Positions 5,740-8,010 of a stretch of 8,010 nucleotides of DNA are shown here, one piece after another. The translations under genes and the position numbers were made by a program. This DNA is from Chloroflexia bacterium (GTDB taxonomy: Bacteria > Chloroflexota > Chloroflexia > Thermomicrobiales > UBA6265), in NCBI GenBank assembly GCA_013698285.1, contig JACCVE010000502.1:1-8010 (forward strand), in the 5' to 3' direction. Each line of letters begins with the position of its first letter. Positions within the stretch are counted from its first letter, which is position 1. The notes under the pieces are model-generated. The model saw only the letters and a program-made list of their open reading frames with translations, was not told the DNA's origin and made no database searches.

Positions 5740-6264
5740 ATGACCGAGACCGCGCGAGCGACGATGCCGATGACCGTGGCCGACCTGGCCGAGCGCATCT
5801 GGCAGAGCCGGATGGCCTTCGACGCGGCCGTGGCCCGCCTGACGCCCGAGCAGTTCCTCACCCCCGGCGCGGACGGCTGGTCGGCCAAGGACACCCTGGC
5901 CCACGTCACGTCCTGGGAGCAGTCGGCCACGGCGATGATGCTCGGCGAGCCCCGCTTCGCCGCGATGGGGATCACCGGCGACGCGGCCACGATGGACATC
6001 GACGCCATCAACCTGCAACTCGTCGACCTGCACCGGGACCGCCCTGCCGCCGAGGTGGTGGCGATGGCCCGGGAATCCCACGCCCGGCTGCTCGGCGCTC
6101 TAGCGACCCTCTCCGACGAGGATCTGCGGCGTCCCTACCGCGACGCGCGGGTGGGCGACGGCCCGGACGGGGACGAGGCGATCGTCGCGTGGTTCGCGGG
6201 CGACACCTACGAGCACTATGACGAGCACCTGCCGAGCCTGCGGGAGCGGGTGAACGGGGCATGA
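5740..6264 (+). CDS. ClbS/DfsB-family four-helix bundle protein
   Basis: A 174-residue protein of the DinB superfamily, of the ClbS/DfsB branch. The best-known member, ClbS of colibactin-producing E. coli, protects the producer by hydrolysing the cyclopropane warhead; most relatives have unknown substrates. Family marks are LTPEQFLTPGADGWSAKD (34-51, Trp47), LAHVTSWEQS (53-62, His55, Glu60), the DAIN segment (88-91) followed by HRDRP (98-102), a conserved SHARLLGAL helix (113-121), LSDEDLRRPYR (124-134), and the C-terminal signature GDTYEHYDEHLPSLRE (154-169; His159, His163). Length and order match the family. ATG 5740 is preceded by GAGGAG with a 9-base spacer. The stop overlaps the ATG of the next gene, an EamA exporter, suggesting a two-gene unit in which an enzyme modifies a small molecule and the exporter removes it; this role is inference. 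It is only distantly similar to the DinB protein at 4925-5395. Confidence 0.87.
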   Translation: MTETARATMPMTVADLAERIWQSRMAFDAAVARLTPEQFLTPGADGWSAKDTLAHVTSWEQSATAMMLGEPRFAAMGITGDAATMDIDAINLQLVDLHRDRPAAEVVAMARESHARLLGALATLSDEDLRRPYRDARVGDGPDGDEAIVAWFAGDTYEHYDEHLPSLRERVNGA

Positions 6265-7238
6265 GCCGGCGCCCGGCCCTCGACATCGCCGATGGCGCGA
6301 TGCTGCTGACGGCGGTCATCTGGGCCGGGAACAACTTGGTCGTCAAGGACGCGGTGGCGGACATCGATCCCGTCGCCTATGTGGTCGTCCGCTTCGCGCT
6401 GGGCGTGGCCGTCCTGTTCCCGGCCCTCCACCTGGCGGGTATCCCCGTGGCCATCCCCCGCCGGGATTGGCCCGCGCTGGTCCTGGCGGGAGTTTCCGGC
6501 TTCGCCATCTACAACACCCTCTATACCGTGGGCCTGGAGACGACCTCCGCCTTCTCGGCCGCGCTGCTCGTCTCGCTCGGGCCGGTATTCACCGCCCTGA
6601 TCGCCGTCGCCCTCGGCCTGGAGGCGATCCGGCCCCGGCAATGGCTCGGGATCGTGGTCGCCGTGGCCGGGGTCAGCCTGTTCGTCGGGGACAAGCTGTC
6701 TGGCGCGACCCCGGTGTGGGGGGACCTGCTGGCACTCGGCGCCGCCCTGACCTTTAGCGTCTACAGCCTCGCCAACCGGCAGATGACGACCCGTTCGCCC
6801 GCGGCGGCGGTGATCGCCTGGTCGACCCTGGTCGGGTTGGCCTGCATGGTGCCGTTCGGGCTCCCCGCGACGCTGGGGCAGGACTGGGTGGCGATCGGCC
6901 TGGCCGGGTGGGGGGCGCTGCTCTACTCCTCCGTCCTGTCGATGCTGGTCGGCTATAGCCTCTGGGCCTGGGGGATCGGGCGCCGGGGGGTAGGACGGAC
7001 GGTGCCCTATCTCTACCTAACGCCGATCTTGACCGGGATCCTGGCGGTGCTGTTCCAGGGTGAGCAGTTCGGGCCGCTCAAGCTGGCCGGTGCCGCCGTG
7101 ACCTTGCTCGGCCTGGCCCTGACCCGGACACGGTTGCCCGTCAGGACGCCGCCCGATCCCGTCGCGGCGACCGGCGTCGTCGCGGTGGACGAGACCGTCG
7201 TGTCGGCCCGCCCGGCCGCGGGGCCGCGTGCGACCTGA
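6261..7238 (+). CDS. EamA-family (drug/metabolite transporter) membrane exporter
   Basis: A 325-residue inner-membrane protein with about ten hydrophobic helices in two tandem EamA domains, about residues 12-142 and 153-288. Typical marks are WAGNNLVVKDAV...VVVRFALG in the first repeat (21-48), SAFSAALLVSLGPVFTALIA closing its first half (96-115), and VPYLYLTPILTGILAVLFQGE near the end (248-268), followed by GPLKLAGAAVTLLGLALTR. Family members export amino acids, nucleobase-like metabolites or drugs, or are uncharacterised permeases; the substrate cannot be read from sequence. The polar tail after residue 290 is longer than usual and looks disordered. ATG 6261 overlaps the ClbS-like stop (ATGA), so translation is probably coupled and no strong ribosome-binding site is needed. 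A stem-loop spans the stop codon. Confidence 0.93.
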   Translation: MSRRPALDIADGAMLLTAVIWAGNNLVVKDAVADIDPVAYVVVRFALGVAVLFPALHLAGIPVAIPRRDWPALVLAGVSGFAIYNTLYTVGLETTSAFSAALLVSLGPVFTALIAVALGLEAIRPRQWLGIVVAVAGVSLFVGDKLSGATPVWGDLLALGAALTFSVYSLANRQMTTRSPAAAVIAWSTLVGLACMVPFGLPATLGQDWVAIGLAGWGALLYSSVLSMLVGYSLWAWGIGRRGVGRTVPYLYLTPILTGILAVLFQGEQFGPLKLAGAAVTLLGLALTRTRLPVRTPPDPVAATGVVAVDETVVSARPAAGPRAT

Positions 7239-7249
7239 GAGGTCGTGTG
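7227..7249 (+). terminator. Stem-loop across the EamA stop codon, possible weak terminator
   Basis: CGACCT (7231-7236) and AGGTCG (7240-7245) pair perfectly around a 3-base loop, and the stem extends outward to 7227/7249 with G-U pairs. There is no T-run after it, so it is not a classical intrinsic terminator. It could slow transcription or protect the 3' end, or be incidental. It also sits next to the transposase fossil and may derive from its end. Confidence 0.3.
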
Positions 7250-7256
7250 GTCAGGC

Positions 7257-7406
7257 TCACATTGGCGGTCGGTGGACCATCAGCCGGATCATCGCCAGAG
7301 AGATGCAGGGACCGTCCCTCTCGGCAAGCTGCTCGTACTCCTCGCTCGGGCGACGGCATCGGCCCAGCCAGGCGCCGGCGTGGCGTCGGCGCCCCGCATG
7401 GGTCAT
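7257..7406 (-). pseudogene. C-terminal remnant of an IS5-type transposase
   Basis: On the minus strand a 49-codon frame ending in TGA at 7259-7257 contains AWLGRCRRPSEEYEQLAE (about 7373-7320), then CISLAMIRLMVHR (about 7307-7269). IS5-family DDE transposases typically end in a segment like FAWLGRYRRLSKDYE...IYLAMIRLMLRR, so this matches the last 35 or so residues of such a transposase in the right order and spacing. Everything upstream, including the catalytic DDE residues, is absent. The frame reaches the stop codon of the NUDIX gene, where an ATG (7406-7404) overlaps that TGA by chance. The fragment cannot be active; it records an old insertion whose 5' part was lost, perhaps when the NUDIX gene was joined here. 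Confidence 0.75.
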
Positions 7407-7888
7407 GACCGCCGCGGAGGACGACTTCCCGCGAGTCCGGTAGCCTTTCGAGCCAGGTAGGCGCCGTGGTCGCGGAGGACGGCGTGCAATTCCTCCGGTT
7501 GGAGCGTCGCGATCTGCTCAGGATCGGACCAGTTGACGTGGACCGTCTCATAGTCGCCCCGTTCGGGCTCCGAGAGCTCGTGTCCGGTCCTCAGCCTCGG
7601 GTCGACTCGCTCCAGGCGCGACAGGAAGAACGTCTGGATGCCAGGGACTGGTGCCCCCACGTATCTGACGTACGCGGTCGGGCCGACGATGACCTCCGCT
7701 CCGAGTTCTTCGCCGCATTCCCTGGCGGCGGCTGCCTCCAAGCTCTCTCCGGGTTCTACCCCACCGCCTGGGGTCGTGAGGTAGCTGGCCTGCCCGGGCC
7801 TGCTCCGTCGAACGAGCACGAGGCGGCCGCTGTCGTCGAACAGCAGTGCGCGGGCAGACAGGCGGGGGACTCGAGTGTTCTCGATCAT
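7403..7888 (-). CDS. NUDIX hydrolase
   Basis: NUDIX enzymes hydrolyse nucleoside diphosphates linked to another group, using a divalent metal bound by the Nudix box. From ATG at 7888 the protein has 161 residues. The box spans residues 42-64 with the full pattern Gx5Ex7REUxEExGU: Gly42, Glu48, Arg56, Glu57, Glu60, Glu61, Gly63. It follows PGGG (40-43) and a beta strand RALLFDDSGRLVLVRRSR (13-30), as in the family. The C-terminal half (HELSEPERGDYETVHVNW) fits a cytosolic housecleaning hydrolase; the substrate is unknown. ATG 7888 is chosen over the longer GTG frame from 7936 because AGGAGG (7900-7895) lies six bases upstream, and the family's first strand follows directly. Convergent with the EamA gene, with an IS5 transposase tail between them. 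Confidence 0.94.
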   Translation of the reverse strand: MIENTRVPRLSARALLFDDSGRLVLVRRSRPGQASYLTTPGGGVEPGESLEAAAARECGEELGAEVIVGPTAYVRYVGAPVPGIQTFFLSRLERVDPRLRTGHELSEPERGDYETVHVNWSDPEQIATLQPEELHAVLRDHGAYLARKATGLAGSRPPRRS

Positions 7889-8010
7889 GTCTGCCCTCCT
7901 GAGCCGTCGCGGGCGCTGGCCCGCCGATCGGTCCACGCGCCGATGCGACGGGCGTCGCCTCCCCGGGAGCGTCTCAAACGCGAGGGCACAGCCGGGGCCG
8001 GACGTGGCGA
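7889..8010. other. Upstream region of the NUDIX gene to the window edge
   Basis: Apart from the ribosome-binding site at 7895-7900, nothing is called. A plus-strand frame from ATG 7943 is open to the edge for 22 codons but lacks a ribosome-binding site and recognisable sequence. A short palindrome CTCCC-C-GGGAG lies near 7960. No promoter consensus is visible on the minus strand. Confidence 0.3.
7895..7900 (-). promoter_or_regulatory. Strong Shine-Dalgarno fixing the NUDIX start
   Basis: CCTCCT on the plus strand reads AGGAGG on the minus strand, six bases before ATG 7888. It lies inside the longer possible frame beginning at 7936, which argues against that upstream start. Confidence 0.8.

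Noticed and set aside
5332..6081. Minus-strand open frame of 249 codons
   Set aside because: Crosses the repeat doublet and lies antisense to the ClbS-like gene; His/Arg/Gly-rich shadow composition.
5664..6221. Plus-strand open frame of 185 codons with GGAGGA before an internal ATG at 5688
   Set aside because: It runs out of phase through the ClbS-like gene, is dominated by Arg/Gly/Asp, and the overlapping frame has a clear family match.

Overview
The window is a GC-rich bacterial segment (strong G/C bias at third codon positions in the genes called here) with an ordinary chromosomal gene mix and a few signs of decay and rearrangement. The organism cannot be fixed from sequence alone. High GC, abundant GTG/TTG starts, two different DinB-superfamily proteins close together and a short palindromic repeat doublet would suit a Chloroflexota (Thermomicrobia-like) or an actinobacterial genome; this is inference only.

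Layout. Positions 1-110 hold the start of a minus-strand gene that runs off the left edge, preceded by a perfect 6-3-6 palindrome that looks like a repressor operator. Positions 263-1081 (minus) encode undecaprenyl-diphosphatase (UppP/BacA). A 350-base divergent region (1082-1434) separates it from a rightward heavy-metal operon. That region holds several nested inverted repeats and, at 1384-1399, a perfect 6-4-6 repeat matching the ArsR/SmtB operator pattern.

Metal operon. The genes are an SmtB/CadC-type metal-sensing repressor (1435-1839), a zinc/cadmium/lead P1B-type ATPase with two N-terminal metal-binding domains (1836-4283), and a CzcD-like cation diffusion facilitator (4283-4828). The genes overlap by 4 bases and 1 base, so translation is probably coupled. 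The CDF gene departs abruptly from its family at about 4723, losing its second membrane metal-ligand motif and its cytoplasmic domain, so the third gene is called a truncated pseudogene.

Right half. A DinB-family four-helix protein (4925-5395) follows, then a 344-base gap with a pair of near-identical GC hairpins flanking a palindrome-rich AT core. Next come a ClbS/DfsB-like protein (5740-6264) and an EamA-type membrane exporter (6261-7238) overlapping in an ATGA junction, which suggests one functional unit. The exporter ends in a stem-loop. Facing it on the minus strand are an IS5-type transposase tail (7257-7406) and a NUDIX hydrolase (7403-7888).

No RNA genes, CRISPR arrays or intact mobile elements were seen. 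I found no clear undescribed multi-gene system. The best leads are the translationally linked ClbS-like/EamA pair, the broken CDF gene with its junction, the two-hairpin repeat, the transposase fossil, and the structured region between uppP and the metal operon.
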